Assembly: GCF_964656455.1 (NCBI RefSeq)
Contig: NC_135726.1
Location: 32,641,930-32,705,929 of the forward strand
Length of the DNA stretch: 64,000 nucleotides
Origin: Halichoerus grypus
Taxonomy: Eukaryota; Chordata; Mammalia; Carnivora; Phocidae
Direction: 5' to 3'
A program made the translations under genes and the position numbers. The notes beneath the pieces are model-generated. The model had not been told where the DNA came from. It did not search any database and was given only the letters and a program-made list of their open reading frames with translations. Positions within the stretch are counted from its first letter, which is position 1. The number at the start of each line of letters is the position of its first letter. This document shows positions 39,611-50,220 of the stretch, piece by piece.

Positions 39611-40144
39611 AAAGTACATCAGACTATCCCATCTCCCCTGGTGGAAACCTTCTACAAGTTTCCCTTGCCACCAAAATGCAATTCTGCAAAGTCCTGCATG
39701 ATCTGGCCCTGTGTCCTTGGCCAACTTCATGTCTTAACACTCTTACTCTCTATGCCTTCTTTCCTGTCCTAGAACTCAAGCCTGTTTCTGCCTCAGGGCC
39801 TTTGCACTTGCTGCCCGTCCACCTAGAATGCTGTTTCCTCCCATTTTTACCTGGGTAATGACTTATCACTCATCTTTCAGTACAGGTGTCTCCTCTTTTA
39901 GCCCCTCAATCTAAAAAATCCAACTTCTTAGTGACTTAGTACTTCTTTTAATATTTGCTTGTCATGTTTCACCAGCCACAACTGTCTTGTTTAAGTGTTG
40001 GTCGCCCATGTCTCGTGTCTCCCTGACCAGAGTGTAAGCTCCCTGAAGCTTCATCCATCCTTGGGCACCTCCACATCCAGCCCAATGCCTGGAACACGGT
40101 AGGTGATAGATAGCTGCCGGGTGAACCGATGCGCTTCTCTGGGC

Positions 40145-40265
40145 GAACCGTGAGCACTCTGTGTGCACAGTCTCATTCAGTCCTCACAGGCTCTCCGGCC
40201 TTCACCACTGTGGAGGCCAGTACACAAGAGTTCCCAGGATTCAGACCAGGACGTCTGACTGCACA
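40145..40265 (-). mobile_element. MIR SINE, reversed, partial
   Basis: CTGTGTGCACAGTCTCATTC, CCAGGATTCAGACCAGGACG, TGCACAGCCTGTGTTC. A short sense MIR-like scrap (GACCTCGGTCAAGTGCC) follows at 40285-40395. Confidence 0.6.
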
Positions 40266-40481
40266 GCCTGTGTTCTTGAACGCGGTGTGACACTGTCCCT
40301 CAGACCTGGGTTCTGGCGAGACTCTGCCAGGGGCCGACTCGGTGACCTCGGTCAAGTGCCCTCCTGTCTGCCTTTCTGACTCCAGGCCTATGGGCTGAGT
40401 GTTCCCGACGTCCCTGCAGCTCCGCTGATCCGGGGGGCCCTCGGGTGTAAGTGCTCCCTGGGGAAGGCTCACGTCTGGGAT

Positions 40482-40674
40482 TTTTTTTTTTTTTAAAGAT
40501 TTTATTTATTTATTTGAGAGAGAGAGACCACAAGCAGGGGGAGGGGCAGAGGGAGAGGGAGAAGCAGGCATCCCACTGAGCAGGGAGCCCGATGCGGGGC
40601 TTGATCCCAGGATCCCGGGATCATGACCCGAGCCGAAGGCAGACGCCTAACCGACCGAGCCACCCAGGCGCCCC
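40482..40674 (-). mobile_element. CAN-SINE, reversed, stack copy 1
   Basis: Young-looking reversed copy. Left flank ACGTCTGGGAT at 40471-40481, right flank TGGGAT (40675-40680) at the border to copy 2. Confidence 0.96.
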
Positions 40675-40680
40675 TGGGAT

Positions 40681-40877
40681 TTTTTTTTTTTTTTAAGATT
40701 TATTTATTTATTTATTTATTTAAGAGAAAAAGAGTAAGTGGGGGAGGGGCAGAAGGAGAGAGAGAATCTCAAGCAGACTCCACGCGGAGCCCAGCACAGG
40801 GCTCAATCTGACAACCCTGAGGTCTGAGCCGAAACCAAGAGTCACACACTTAACCAACTGAGCCACCCAGGCGCCCC
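40681..40877 (-). mobile_element. CAN-SINE, older form, reversed, stack copy 2
   Basis: Older subfamily (AGAGAATCTCAAGCAGACTC, GGGCTCAATCTGACAACCC). Right flank ACGTCTGGGATATTCT at 40878-40893. Confidence 0.95.
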
Positions 40878-40893
40878 ACGTCTGGGATATTCT

Positions 40894-41064
40894 TTTTTTT
40901 TTTAATGATTTTATTTACTTATTCATAAGAGATAGAGAGAGGCAGAGGGAGAAGCAGTCTTCCCGCTGAGCAGGGAGCCCGATGCAGGACTCGATCCCAG
41001 GATCCTGGGATCATGACCTAAGCCGAAGGCAGACGCATAACCATCTGAGCCACCCAGGCGCCCC
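40894..41064 (-). mobile_element. CAN-SINE, reversed, stack copy 3
   Basis: TTTAATGATTTTATTTACTT start, CATAAGAGATAGAGAGAGGC, end CCACCCAGGCGCCCC. Flanked by GTCTGGGATATTCT on both sides (40880-40893 and 41065-41078). Confidence 0.96.
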
Positions 41065-41078
41065 GTCTGGGATATTCT

Positions 41079-41462
41079 TATGGGAACCTTCATATCCTGC
41101 CCCACTGTTCTTGCTGTTGTATTATAAATACACATGCGTATGTTATGCTTTCTTTTATTTCCCTTCTTAATTTAGGTGGGGATTTATGAATTTCATTTGA
41201 GGACAGTGAAAAGGGTGTGACAAAATATGTGATGTAAAAGGGGGCCTTCTGTCATGGGTAGTGACAGAGTCGGAACTGGGGCCTGGGGCACAAGGCATGG
41301 CCTGGGCACGGGCACGCGGGGCTGCTGGTGGCTCGGGTCCTATACCTACACCAGAGAGGTAGTCACGCCGGTGTCCACACGGCTAAAAATTCACGGAGCT
41401 GTACACTGAAGAGGGGATCACTTGACCCTGGGTAAGCCACACCAGTTTAAAAAATAAAGGGA
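41079..41462. other. Unassigned sequence; possible L1 3' scrap
   Basis: 41385-41450 (AAAATTCACGGAGCTGTACA, ACCAGTTTAAAAAATAAAG) resembles an L1 3' end. The rest is unassigned; no gene. Confidence 0.4.
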
Positions 41463-41664
41463 GGGGTGCCTGGGTGGCTCAGTCGGTTAAGCATCTGCCT
41501 TCTGCTCAGGTCATGATCCCGGGGTCCTGGGATCGAGTCCCGCATCGGGGTCCCTGCTCAGCGGGATGCCTGCTTCTCCCTCTCCCTCTGCACCTCCCCC
41601 CAGCTTGTGCTCTCTCTCTCTTGCTCTTTCTCTCTATCTCAAATAAATAAATAAAATCATTAAA
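41463..41664 (+). mobile_element. CAN-SINE, full length
   Basis: GGGGTGCCTGGGTGGCTCAG head. AAAATAAAGGGA precedes it and AAAATAAAAGGAGA follows, an approximate target duplication in A-rich DNA. Confidence 0.95.
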
Positions 41665-43324
41665 AAAAATAAAAGGAGATAATATATGTGAAATAAATAA
41701 AAGGCATGAAACGACGGGCCTTGGCAGAGGAGGAAGTGTCTCTGCCTTCAGCCTGTGAGTCCTCCTTGGCCTGCCTCACTCCTGACATCCCCAGCTCCAG
41801 CACCTTCTCCTCCCTGCCCCCACTGCACTAGCTCCTGGTTACCCCCACTCAGGACCCCCTTCTTCACATGTCGCCCACAGCGAGTTTCTCCTGGCCTGGG
41901 CATTTGGGACATAGGCTGCCTGCGGCGGTGTTTGTTGAATGAAGACGCGAGCGAGGGCTGAGGCTCATTTTTACCCGGGAGAATATGCACATGCAGGGTC
42001 TGCGAGTCCAGAGGAAGGAGGGGGGAGAGCAGTGTCCCCAGCACACTCCACGTGCCACGTGCTGACTGCACGGTCCGTAGCAGCGGCTCCTGGGCTCCTG
42101 CTCGCGTGTCAGCTCAGCTAATCCTACCCCTGAGGCTGGTACCTGGATTGCACTCCGTTAGAGCCGTGGACCAGGGGCCACGAGGGCAGGGGCAGAGCCG
42201 GGGCTGCACCCGTGTCAGCCTGCCTCCAGAGCCCGAGCCCTTGGCCCTCACTTTCCTTGCTCCGTCTTGCTCAAGTAGGAAGTTGAGAAAAGAGAAAACA
42301 GCTCCTCCCCATGGTCCTGACACTTCCTTACCTCCCCAGGCCGGGCCCTCAAATGTTTAGTCTTTAAATCTGATTTCCTTATCATCTAAGATATAGGTAC
42401 GATCTGACCTTTGGATGCCACATTCTCAAAATAGGCTTTTCCATGAAAGCAGGGGAGACTACAGTCAGACCCAAGAAAGCACTTCCTGACCATATATGAT
42501 AATACACTGTCCTGGGTAGGTTCGATGTATATGAGAGGAAAGCAGGGCCTTGATCCAGTGAGATCTGTAGTCTCGTGGGCCCAGATTCTGATTCTCTGTG
42601 AGCTCCTGGCTCTAGGACCCACCTTGGAAAGAGTGAAGCCAGCCAGGCATTTGGCCTCCTAGGACCCACGTACCTGTGCCCCCCGGAGGGCACCTGGGGG
42701 GAGTGAGAGAGAAGGGTGGCAAACTTTTCCAAGCAACTTTCCAGTGGCCTGAGCTTCCTCTGAGGACGTGGCCTGCTGCTTCTCTGGGTTCTGTCTCCCA
42801 TGGGTGCAGGGCCCTGGGGAGGGGGCTGTGGGTGATTGGAGCCTGGCAACTTCCAAGCAAACTACATGCCCCTTAGGGCTCCTTCCCAGGAGGACTCCTG
42901 ACCCCGGAGCCTCACTTTCCAGTCCTTTCCCTCAGGGACTTGTCCCCTCCCGGGCCGGGAGGTTGCTGAGCAGAGGCCACCAAAGACCCTGGGGACCGAG
43001 AGAAGCTTGGAGAAAGCCCCGAGGTCTGCTGCTCCCAGGGCCCGGTTGCCAGGCCCTCCCACTCCAGGACCGGAGCTGAACTCCCCGTGCTCCTGGCAGG
43101 TGGGGGCTCCCCCGGGGCCGTGAGTGGACTGGGTGGAAGATAAATATGGCGGAGTTAAAGCAGGCAGAGGGATCTTACAGGAGCAGCTTACAGGCGCCTC
43201 CTAAACACGGTTGGTTGTTTGGATTTCCAAGCGGAAGGAGGCAGCCTGCCCTCCCTGAGGGACACCGGTGCAAGGAAGCAACGATTTCCTCTGCTTCATC
43301 CACCTCATCTTGGTTGTCACATCG
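41665..43324. other. Unassigned SINE-free sequence
   Basis: GC-rich except 42340-42530, which is AT-richer (TCTTTAAATCTGATTTCCTT, GACCATATATGATAATACAC) and could be a conserved element. ATAAATATGGCGGAG at 43142-43156 holds a YY1-like ATGGCGG. Frames at 42382-43079 on both strands have no recognised content. Confidence 0.4.
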
Positions 43325-43990
43325 CATGGGGGGCATTCCTTCAGCACGCACATACTGAGCACCAGCTCTGTGTCAGGCCCGTGCCAGGTGCTGGGGGACA
43401 CAGTGCTGAACAAGGGGAGCAAAGTCCCCAACCTCAGGGAACCGACAGCCAGGAAGTGGGCGAATGACAAATAAAACATCTTCCAAAAGCAGTAGGAGCT
43501 GTGGTGACAGTCATCACAATGGCTTGGCAGAAAGCGATGAGGTGGGGGAATAGAAAGCAGGGCGACCAGCCTCTCTGAGGAGGGACGGAGGCCCCAGGTA
43601 AGTGCAAAGGCCCTGAGGCAGGAAGTGCTGGAGAAGTTCCAGGAGCAGGAAGATGGCCAGAGCGTCAGTGCACGGTGGTCAGGGGTGAGGTCAGCAGAGC
43701 CTGTGTCGTGCTGGGCGCAGGATGGCTATTATTCTAATTGTCAGAGAAGCCACCGGAAGGTTTTAGCAGAGGATTGATGTGACCATCTCAGTATTTGCAG
43801 AACATCGTCCTGGAGGCTACAAGGGGAACAGGCTGGAGGAGCAAGTGGGGGAGACCTGTTAGGGTGAAGGATAGACTGGGGGGGACTAGTAATAACCCTC
43901 TCTGCAGGATGCACTTGGGGCAACGGCTTGTCCCCGCTGGTCTCTGGACCGTCACCAGAATGATCCAGTCTCTCATCGCCAGTGGGCCAG
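43325..43990 (-). mobile_element. L2 LINE 3' region, reversed
   Basis: CATACTGAGCACCAGCTCTG, GTGCCAGGTGCTGGGGGACA, CAACCTCAGGGAACCGACAG, TAAGTGCAAAGGCCCTGAGG, then GGATTGATGTGACCATCTCA. Long reversed L2-type sequence; the distal part (after 43700) is less certain. Confidence 0.75.
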
Positions 43991-44794
43991 AAAAACCCAG
44001 TTGTAAATTCTAAAGAGAAAAATCTCAAGTTGGGTCTGGTGAAAGGCAGAGGAATAGCTTAGGGGGTGGCTGGAGAAGGTTGAAAAAGGTGAAGCCGTAG
44101 GCCAAGGCTTCACTTTTCCAAAGGCTCTGGAAAAATCGGGATAAAGTAACAAAGATGCAGAAAGAGCCCCTTACATGTGCTTAAAATTTGAACTCTGGGC
44201 TTCTCCATTCATGAGGCCGATGGTTCTGCCAAGGTGGGAACTCCAAGGGAGCGCGGAAATGGTGGCATCCCTGAAAGCTTCTGGTGGGAGACGCCTGAGG
44301 GTCAGTCATGCCTCAGGGCAGCATCAAGGTGAAGAGTGTGGCTGCGGAGCAAACACCCTAAAGTTTGAGTGTGCAGCTGCTCAGTCAGAAACACCCATGG
44401 AGACAAGGCCTCAAGTGCAAGTGGTTATTTAGAGGTGATCTCGGGGAGCACCAGGAGGAGGGTGGGCAGTGGGGGGGAGGGAGCGAAGGCCCTAAAGAGT
44501 GAATTTTCGAGCAGCTGGAGCTCATCCCTCTGGGGAAGTCTGCGAATGAGTGTACAGCGTGTGCCCGAGGGTGGGGGAGCTGGGATATTGATACGCCGAC
44601 GCTCACCACCATTGATGGAGGGCTGCTCGGAGGGCTGTTAGCTCCGCAGCACCCAGGCCGGTCGCGTGCATGGGCAGAGTCCTCTTGGGTGGCCGGAGAA
44701 AGACCCCAGGCAAGGGGACGGAGCTGCGGGCTGTTGGAAGTCAGGCCTTTGGGCACTGACGTGATTCGGGGTGGGTTCTGGGTGGCGCACCCTC
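43991..44794. other. Unassigned sequence; possible old LTR
   Basis: 44400-44500 (GTGGTTATTTAGAGGTGATC, GGGAGCACCAGGAGGAGG) resembles ancient LTR text. No gene. Confidence 0.35.
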
Positions 44795-45000
44795 AGCGTC
44801 GGCTGCAGTGAGTCACTCAGCCCGAGCCTCTGTTTCTTCACCTGTAAACTGAGAATAATAAGGGCAACCCTGTTTCTACAAAATCAATACAGAGCCCTGT
44901 GTCCTAGGGTGACCGTGCGATTCAAAGAGAGAGTGCTGTAAAGCGCTGGCTTCAGCGTCGGGCACACAGCACGTGCTCTGCGCTGGGTTCTTCATTCCTC
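44795..45000 (+). mobile_element. MIR SINE
   Basis: CCTCTGTTTCTTCACCTGTA, AACTGAGAATAATAAGGGCA, GTAAAGCGCTGGCTTC, GGGCACACAGCACGTGCTC. Sense MIR, diverged. Confidence 0.75.
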
Positions 45001-45100
45001 GAGGTGACGGGTATTTGCCCAGAGCCTCCCAGTGCCAGGCCCTGGGCCAGCAGGTAGAGCTACAACGTGAGCCCAGCTGATGGGCTCCTGTCCCCGACTG
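45001..45100 (-). mobile_element. L2 LINE 3' scrap, reversed
   Basis: GGTATTTGCCCAGAGCCTCC, CAGTGCCAGGCCCTGGGCCA: short reversed L2-type terminus. Confidence 0.5.
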
Positions 45101-45859
45101 TGGAGCTCAGAACCTCACAAGGAAGGCCAGAGAAGGACAGGTGTGATGGGGCCACAGGAGGGCACAGGAGGGCAAGGGCACGGGAGCCCCAAAGGAGGCC
45201 TCCGTTAAACCTTGGGAAGGTGCCATGTTGGAGAGCCCACACCCACCCCAGTGTCTCCCACGAATCCAACACGGCCAGTTTTTGAGGTTATTTAGCATGA
45301 TTTGAGAGTTATCTAGTTGTATTCATAGGAGGAGGCGAGCCCAGGGTCCTCCCGCTCGGCCGCCACCTTGCCCTCTGCTCCCCACCAAGGCCAGGGTTTT
45401 GGATCAAGTGGTTTCAGTCAGGGATCAAGTGGTAAGAGAAATACAAATCTCGAAACCCTGGATTTTCCCCAACGCAGGGCCGAGGTGACGTTGGGAGGGA
45501 AATGAAGGCCTGAGCCGGACTGCAGGCAGATAACTTCCCTGTCTTTCCTCCTCTGCCTCCCTCACTACGAGTTGGTCTCAGACGTGAAACGAGAGGCGGT
45601 CAACTGCTGCTGACACTGCGGACACCTGCCTGCAGCCCCTCAACACCCAGCCTCGTAGGCCTGCACACGCAGGGCCTCCAGCCCCTGGCCCCTGACTTCT
45701 CTGGCCCCTGGAGCCCACTTGGGCTGAGGCCCAGGAGGCCAGAGGTGGTGAGGAGTCAGCACTCCCTGGGAGCAGCTCGCGCTTCTGGGGAATAAACCTG
45801 GCATTCTCGCTATTCCCTGGGTGCCCAGCAGGTGCCCCCCTCACCACCTCGGTCACCTG
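45101..45859. other. Unassigned GC-rich sequence
   Basis: Contains a 12-bp direct repeat GGATCAAGTGGT at 45401-45412 and 45422-45433. No gene or named repeat. Confidence 0.4.
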
Positions 45860-46310
45860 CACAATGACACACCCTCTAAGGCTACCCGCATTTCCTGCCT
45901 CATATCCCTATTCCCCTGATGTGCCTCTGAGCCTCCTAAATAACTGCCTCCTAAATAATTCATTGGCCCTGGGATCCTCATCTTGGGATTTCCTTGGGAA
46001 TGGCGGACCCAAACTAAAAATAACCAGGAGTGGGGACACTAACTTGGCTTTGTCCCCTCAGTTCCTTTGTTCTCCTCACGCCTTCCCTCGGTCAGCCACA
46101 CAAGACCCGTGTGAAGCCCCAAACGAGTCAAGTTATGCTCAGTGATGCTCTTCACACCTTTACCCCTGCCGTGCCCTCTACCGGGACTGTCTTTCCCTCT
46201 TCCTTCCCTTGGCAAACTTCCTGCATCTGCTTGCTTCTAGAAACCTGGTGGCCTGTCACCTTCCCCCTACACTTACCTGATAGTTTCCCCATCTATATTG
46301 GTCACAGGTG
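45860..46310 (+). mobile_element. L2 LINE-like fragment
   Basis: TTCCTTCCCTTGGCAAACTT and GTGATGCTCTTCACACC have an L2 3' flavour. Diverged, boundaries approximate. Confidence 0.4.
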
Positions 46311-46377
46311 AATGTAGGATGTACTATTACTTTACTTGATATTTTTATTTACATCAACATTATAATTGGCTCAGTTT

Positions 46378-46804
46378 TTTTTTTTTAATTGTGGTAAAAT
46401 ATCCACAACCTAAAACTTACCATTTAAACTATTTTTAAGCACACAATTTGGTGGCATGAAGTTGTGTAACCATCACCAGCATCCATCTCCCAAGCTGAAA
46501 CTGTCCCTGTGAAGCAGTGACGTGCCCATTTGCCTCCCCCCGCAGCCCCTGATAACCTCTGTTCTGCTTTGTGTCTAGAAATTTCTCTATTCTAGGTGCC
46601 TCGTGTACATGGCATCATACAATATTTGTTCTTCTGTGTCTGACTTCACTCAGTGTAATGTTTTCAAGGCACATCCATAGAGTAGCATTTGGCAGAATTT
46701 AACTTTTTATATGACTAATATTCCATTGTACGTAGCTGCCGTATTTGTTTATCCATTCTTCTGTCCATGGATATTTGGGTTGCCTTCCTTTTTGAGAACT
46801 TTTA
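46378..46804 (-). mobile_element. Old L1 3' region, antisense
   Basis: ATTGTGGTAAAATATCCACA, GTGTAACCATCACCAGCATC, GCAGCCCCTGATAACCTCTG, ATTTCTCTATTCTAGGTGCC, ATTCCATTGTACGTAGCTGC. Clear antisense old L1. Confidence 0.85.
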
Positions 46805-47015
46805 ACAACTTTTTATTTATTTTTATTTATGTTTTCTAGATTTCATTTATTCATTTGAGAGAAAGAGAAAGAGAGGGCAGACATGGGGGTGTGTGTGGAG
46901 GTTAAAGCCGACTCCCTGCTGAGCCGGGAACTCTATGGGGGCTCCATCCCAGGACCCTGGGATCATGACCTGAGCTGAAGGCAGACGATTAATAACTGAG
47001 CCACCCAGACACCCC
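46805..47015 (-). mobile_element. CAN-SINE, reversed, in old L1
   Basis: ATTTATTTTTATTTATG tail, GGGGTGTGTGTGGAGG insertion-like variation in the body, end CCACCCAGACACCCC. Flanks are diverged (TGGGTTGCC, TGGGTTTGC). Confidence 0.92.
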
Positions 47016-47470
47016 TGGGTTTGCTTACTTTTTAAACTCAGCTATGTCCTAAGCAGCATTATCCATGATGGTAAATTTGTTTTGAATACCCATGAAAATA
47101 AATCTACAAGCCACCAAACAAGAGAATAAAAGTGTGTCCGGGACCCCCAGGAGGGACCGCCCCTGACGCCAGGGCCTCCCCTGCCCCTCTGGGCAACCCT
47201 GCTGCATTTACGGGACAAAAGCAAGCTTCCCCCAGGGCTGACTCTGCAGGCCTTACCAGAGCCCGGTGCCTTATTGTTCAAAATGGTTTGCTGATTGCTT
47301 TAGGCCTGAGGCTCAGAGTCTCCTCTGGCTGGAAAGATCCAGAGCTGTGTTTTCTTCAACAACCTAGCACGTCCCCCAGAACTCACGTTGGCGCCAACGT
47401 GTGCTGGGGCTTGGGGTTCTGCTTGTGTGCGTGGAGCCCCCTTACATCAGCGCCGCCCGGCCCCCGACCC
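47016..47470. other. Unassigned intergenic sequence
   Basis: Start may still be L1 (TGTCCTAAGCAGCATTATCC). The rest is GC-rich without named features. Confidence 0.4.
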
Positions 47471-47474
47471 CCTC

Positions 47475-47537
47475 AGCCTTACAAGTGAGTGCTCCCAAGC
47501 CTTACAAGTGAGTGCTCAGCCTTACAAGTGAGTGCTC
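47475..47537. repeat. Three-unit tandem repeat of about 20-23 bp
   Basis: AGCCTTACAAGTGAGTGCTC occurs exactly at 47475-47494, 47498-47517 and 47518-47537. The first gap is CCA, the second is zero. Each unit contains GTGAGT. Confidence 0.97.
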
Positions 47538-47720
47538 CCCAGCCTGACCCCCAGCGGCCACAGCCCCCACGGTCCTTGACTGAGCCCCAGCCGGCCTCAG
47601 GGGTGACACGCTTGCCAACACACCCTTTAGTGGCTGCTGTCCCCTCCCTGTCGACGTCCCCTCTCTCCCAGGGGACCCCCTCCCTGAGACCCCCTCCCAA
47701 GTAAACAACTCACACCGAAA
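47538..47720. other. GC-rich unassigned sequence
   Basis: C-rich on the plus strand, with chance-like frames and no recognised features. Confidence 0.4.
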
Positions 47721-47729
47721 CCCTTGTCT

Positions 47730-48190
47730 CAGCCTGCGCGTCTGGGGGAACGCACGCCAGCGCCGCGAAAAGAGCCCGTTTCAGCGGAGTCTCCACGCCT
47801 ACGAAACGCGGTTTTTTCCTTCCCGTGGCTTTGCAGTACAGCCCCTGGGGTGGAGTGGGGGGAGGCCCAGAAGCGGGCTCGCTCTCGGGCGCGCTCTTTT
47901 CCGCAGGGGTTACCCCAACTGGATAGAGCTTCTCGAAGAAGTGGAAACATTGTAATTAACAGATGAAATCCTTACTTCCGATGTTATTAAATTTGTTACG
48001 CTTATACAGCGCAGAGCATATTGAAAAGGCAAATTAAAATGTTAGGTGTTAATAAGCTTGGATTAAATTGGGTTTTGAGAACCCGGGGAGGCGGAGTTAG
48101 TCCCACACGGACGCCGCGTAAGGGTGTTCGAGGAGCCCTTTCCTCCGCGAGAAGCTCCCGGCTCTGCAATTACTCGGGAAGACCCAGGAT
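47730..48190. promoter_or_regulatory. CpG-rich segment with central AT-rich homeodomain-type block
   Basis: CpG-dense DNA on the left (47735-47935: GCCAGCGCCGCGAAAAG, CTCTCGGGCGCGCTC) and right (48090-48190: CGGACGCCGCGTAAGG) surrounds an AT-rich block 47940-48075 with TAATTA (47953-47958), GTTATTAAATTTG, GCAAATTAAAATG, GTTAATAAGC and GGATTAAATTGGG. Homeodomain and HNF1-like words are dense. It matches no repeat I know. It is a candidate developmental enhancer or alternative promoter. Confidence 0.4.
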
Positions 48191-48858
48191 CTTAGGAGCG
48201 GCCTCCCCGGGCTGAACGTAGGGATTTGCGAGCGTGTTTCTGTCGAGTGTATGTTTAGAGAAGGGTTTCTCCACACTTCAGTCCCCTGACAGGAGCGTGG
48301 AGAAAGAAAGGGGAAATTAAGAAAGCTCTTGAAAGGAAAGAACACCCCCCAAAAACAAAACACCCCAAAGCAGCGCACCCCACTCTGGGCAGAGTGAGCG
48401 CTGGGAGCCCCAGCCGCAGACGTGAGGCTTCTCCCTGCCTCCCTCCCACAAGCTCTGGGTGACTGGTGTCCCCAGCCTGGCGGACTTGAGTGAGCAAGCT
48501 GGGTCCAGGATAGGGTTGTGTTGTCCCCGATCCTTGGAAGGATGTCATGTGGAGATCCTCAGTCAGAGGGACTCAGGACAGAAGCCAGAAGACTGCTGTC
48601 TCTCAGCAAGGTCACCCAGGACACTCTGGTCAGACCCAGAGACTTCTTCACAATCCTCCTCCCATTTCTCATGCTCTTGGGTAGCTCTCTGTCGCTCTCC
48701 CTTCGCCTCGCCTCCCTGTCCTATGCCTTCTTCTCAGTGCCCGCCCCCCCCCCAGTGAAGGTGCCCTTGACTCCTTCCCCGCTGCACACTCTTCTGGGTG
48801 ACCTTCTGCATTCTCGAAGCTTCTTCTTCTACCTCCTTCTCTGCCGATGATTCCAGAT
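48191..48858. other. Unassigned intergenic sequence
   Basis: No recognised gene or repeat. A run of C (about 10) lies near 48743-48752. Confidence 0.4.
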
Positions 48859-48869
48859 CTCTGTCCTCT

Positions 48870-49073
48870 GTTTTTTTTTTTTTTAAAGATTTTATTTATT
48901 TATTTGACAGAGAGAGACACAGCGAGAGAGGGAACACAAGCAGGGAGAGTGGGAGAGGGAGAAGCAGGCTTCCCGCCGAACAGGGAGCCCGATGTGGGGC
49001 TCGATCCCAGGACCCCGGGATCACAACCCGAGCCGAAGGCAGACACCCAACGACTGAGCCACCCAGGCGCCCC
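48870..49073 (-). mobile_element. CAN-SINE, reversed
   Basis: Consensus-like reversed copy. Duplication CTCTGTCCTCT at 48859-48869 and 49073-49083. Confidence 0.97.
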
Positions 49074-49244
49074 TCTGTCCTCTCTTTATATCCTTCCCTC
49101 CAAACTTTATGCCCAGTGAACATAGGCCACCTCCACAAGGACCCCCAAGCTCAACATCCCCCAGTGGAAACTACCCTCTTCCCCCTTGACACCTTCCCCA
49201 CCTTGTGTCTCATTTATCCTAATATCCAAGCTGGGGTCTGGGGA

Positions 49245-49775
49245 ACCTGTGGTGGGTTATCCACTGCCATGCAACAGTCACCCTCAAACTGTGCAGCACC
49301 AACACAGTAAACCTTTGTCATCTCCCACATATTCTGTGGGTCAGGACTCTGGGAGTGGCTGAACCGCTTGGGTCTGGATCGAGGTCTCTCACAAGGGTGC
49401 TGTCAAGATGGCGGCCAGGGTGGCAGTCACCTGAAGATTTGGTGGGCTGGAGGAGGCGCTTCTGAGATGGCTCACTCACCGGACTGCTGGCAGGACTTCG
49501 TTCCTCTCTATGTGGATCTTTCCAGAAGCCTGCTTGAGCGTCCTCATGACATGGCCACTGGCTTTCTGCAGAGCCAGTGATCCATGAGAGAGAGAGAGCA
49601 AGGAGAAAGCTGTGATCCTTTTATGATCTAGACATACATCATTATTTTTACCATATTTGATTCATTAGAAGCAAGTCACTAAGGACAGCCCACACTTGAG
49701 GGGAGGGAATTAGCTTCACCATTGGGAGGGAGGGGTGTCGAAGGTTTACAGACATATTTGGAAACCAGGGATGCA
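49245..49775 (-). mobile_element. Old LTR-type repeat, reversed
   Basis: GGTGGGTTATCCACTGCCAT, CCACATATTCTGTGGGTCAG, GTCAAGATGGCGGCCAGGGT, GCGTCCTCATGACATGGCCA, CAGTGATCCATGAGAGAGAG, CTTTTATGATCTAG. Ordered words of an ancient reversed LTR, the same general type as at 3.5 kb. Confidence 0.7.
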
Positions 49776-49845
49776 GATGCTTCCTCCCACATCTGTCCTA
49801 CATCGGACCAGCTTCAAATGTTAAATGGTGAACATGACTTTTTAA

Positions 49846-50044
49846 TTTTTTTTTTTAAGATTTTATTTATTTATTTGACAGAGAGAGACACAGCGAGAGA
49901 GGGAACACAAGCAGGGGGAGTGGGAGAGGGAGGAGCAGGCTTCCCGCTGAGCAGGGAGCCCGATGTGGGGCTCGATCCCAGGACCCTGGGATCATGACCT
50001 GAGCCGAAGGCAGACGCTTAACGACTGAGCCACCCAGGTGCCCC
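49846..50044 (-). mobile_element. CAN-SINE, reversed
   Basis: Near-consensus. Perfect 17-bp duplication TGAACATGACTTTTTAA at 49829-49845 and 50045-50061, so among the youngest here. Confidence 0.98.
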
Positions 50045-50061
50045 TGAACATGACTTTTTAA

Positions 50062-50220
50062 AAAAATCATAGAAGTTATACGGCTTCACTGCAAACAATT
50101 CACCAAGCATCAAAAAGTAGAAAGTAGGAGACAAACCCCTCTCCTCCTACCCCCTAAGTAATTGCTATTTACAATTTGGGCTTTTCTATCCAGGCTTTTT
50201 TCTGTGTACAGTCGTGTTGG
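50062..50220 (-). mobile_element. Old L1/HAL1-type fragment, antisense
   Basis: CAAAAAGTAGAAAGTAGGAG, ACAAACCCCTCTCCTCCTAC, CAGGCTTTTTTCTGTGTAC resemble antisense old LINE text. Confidence 0.55.

Larger units (their letters stand above)
39365..40125 (+). mobile_element. L2 LINE 3' region, split by a SINE
   Basis: CGCTCACTGGTTTCCTTCCT, GTCCACACAGCGGCCAGAGG, then after the SINE GTCCTGCATGATCTGGCCCT, GGCCTTTGCACTTGCTGCCC, CCAGAGTGTAAGCTCCCTGA, CCCAATGCCTGGAACACGG. Best-preserved L2 in the window. Confidence 0.92.

Noticed and set aside
40471..41078. Regularly spaced repeats suggesting a CRISPR-like array or satellite
   Set aside because: The units are individual SINEs of different subfamilies with target duplications; CRISPR is not expected in a mammal.
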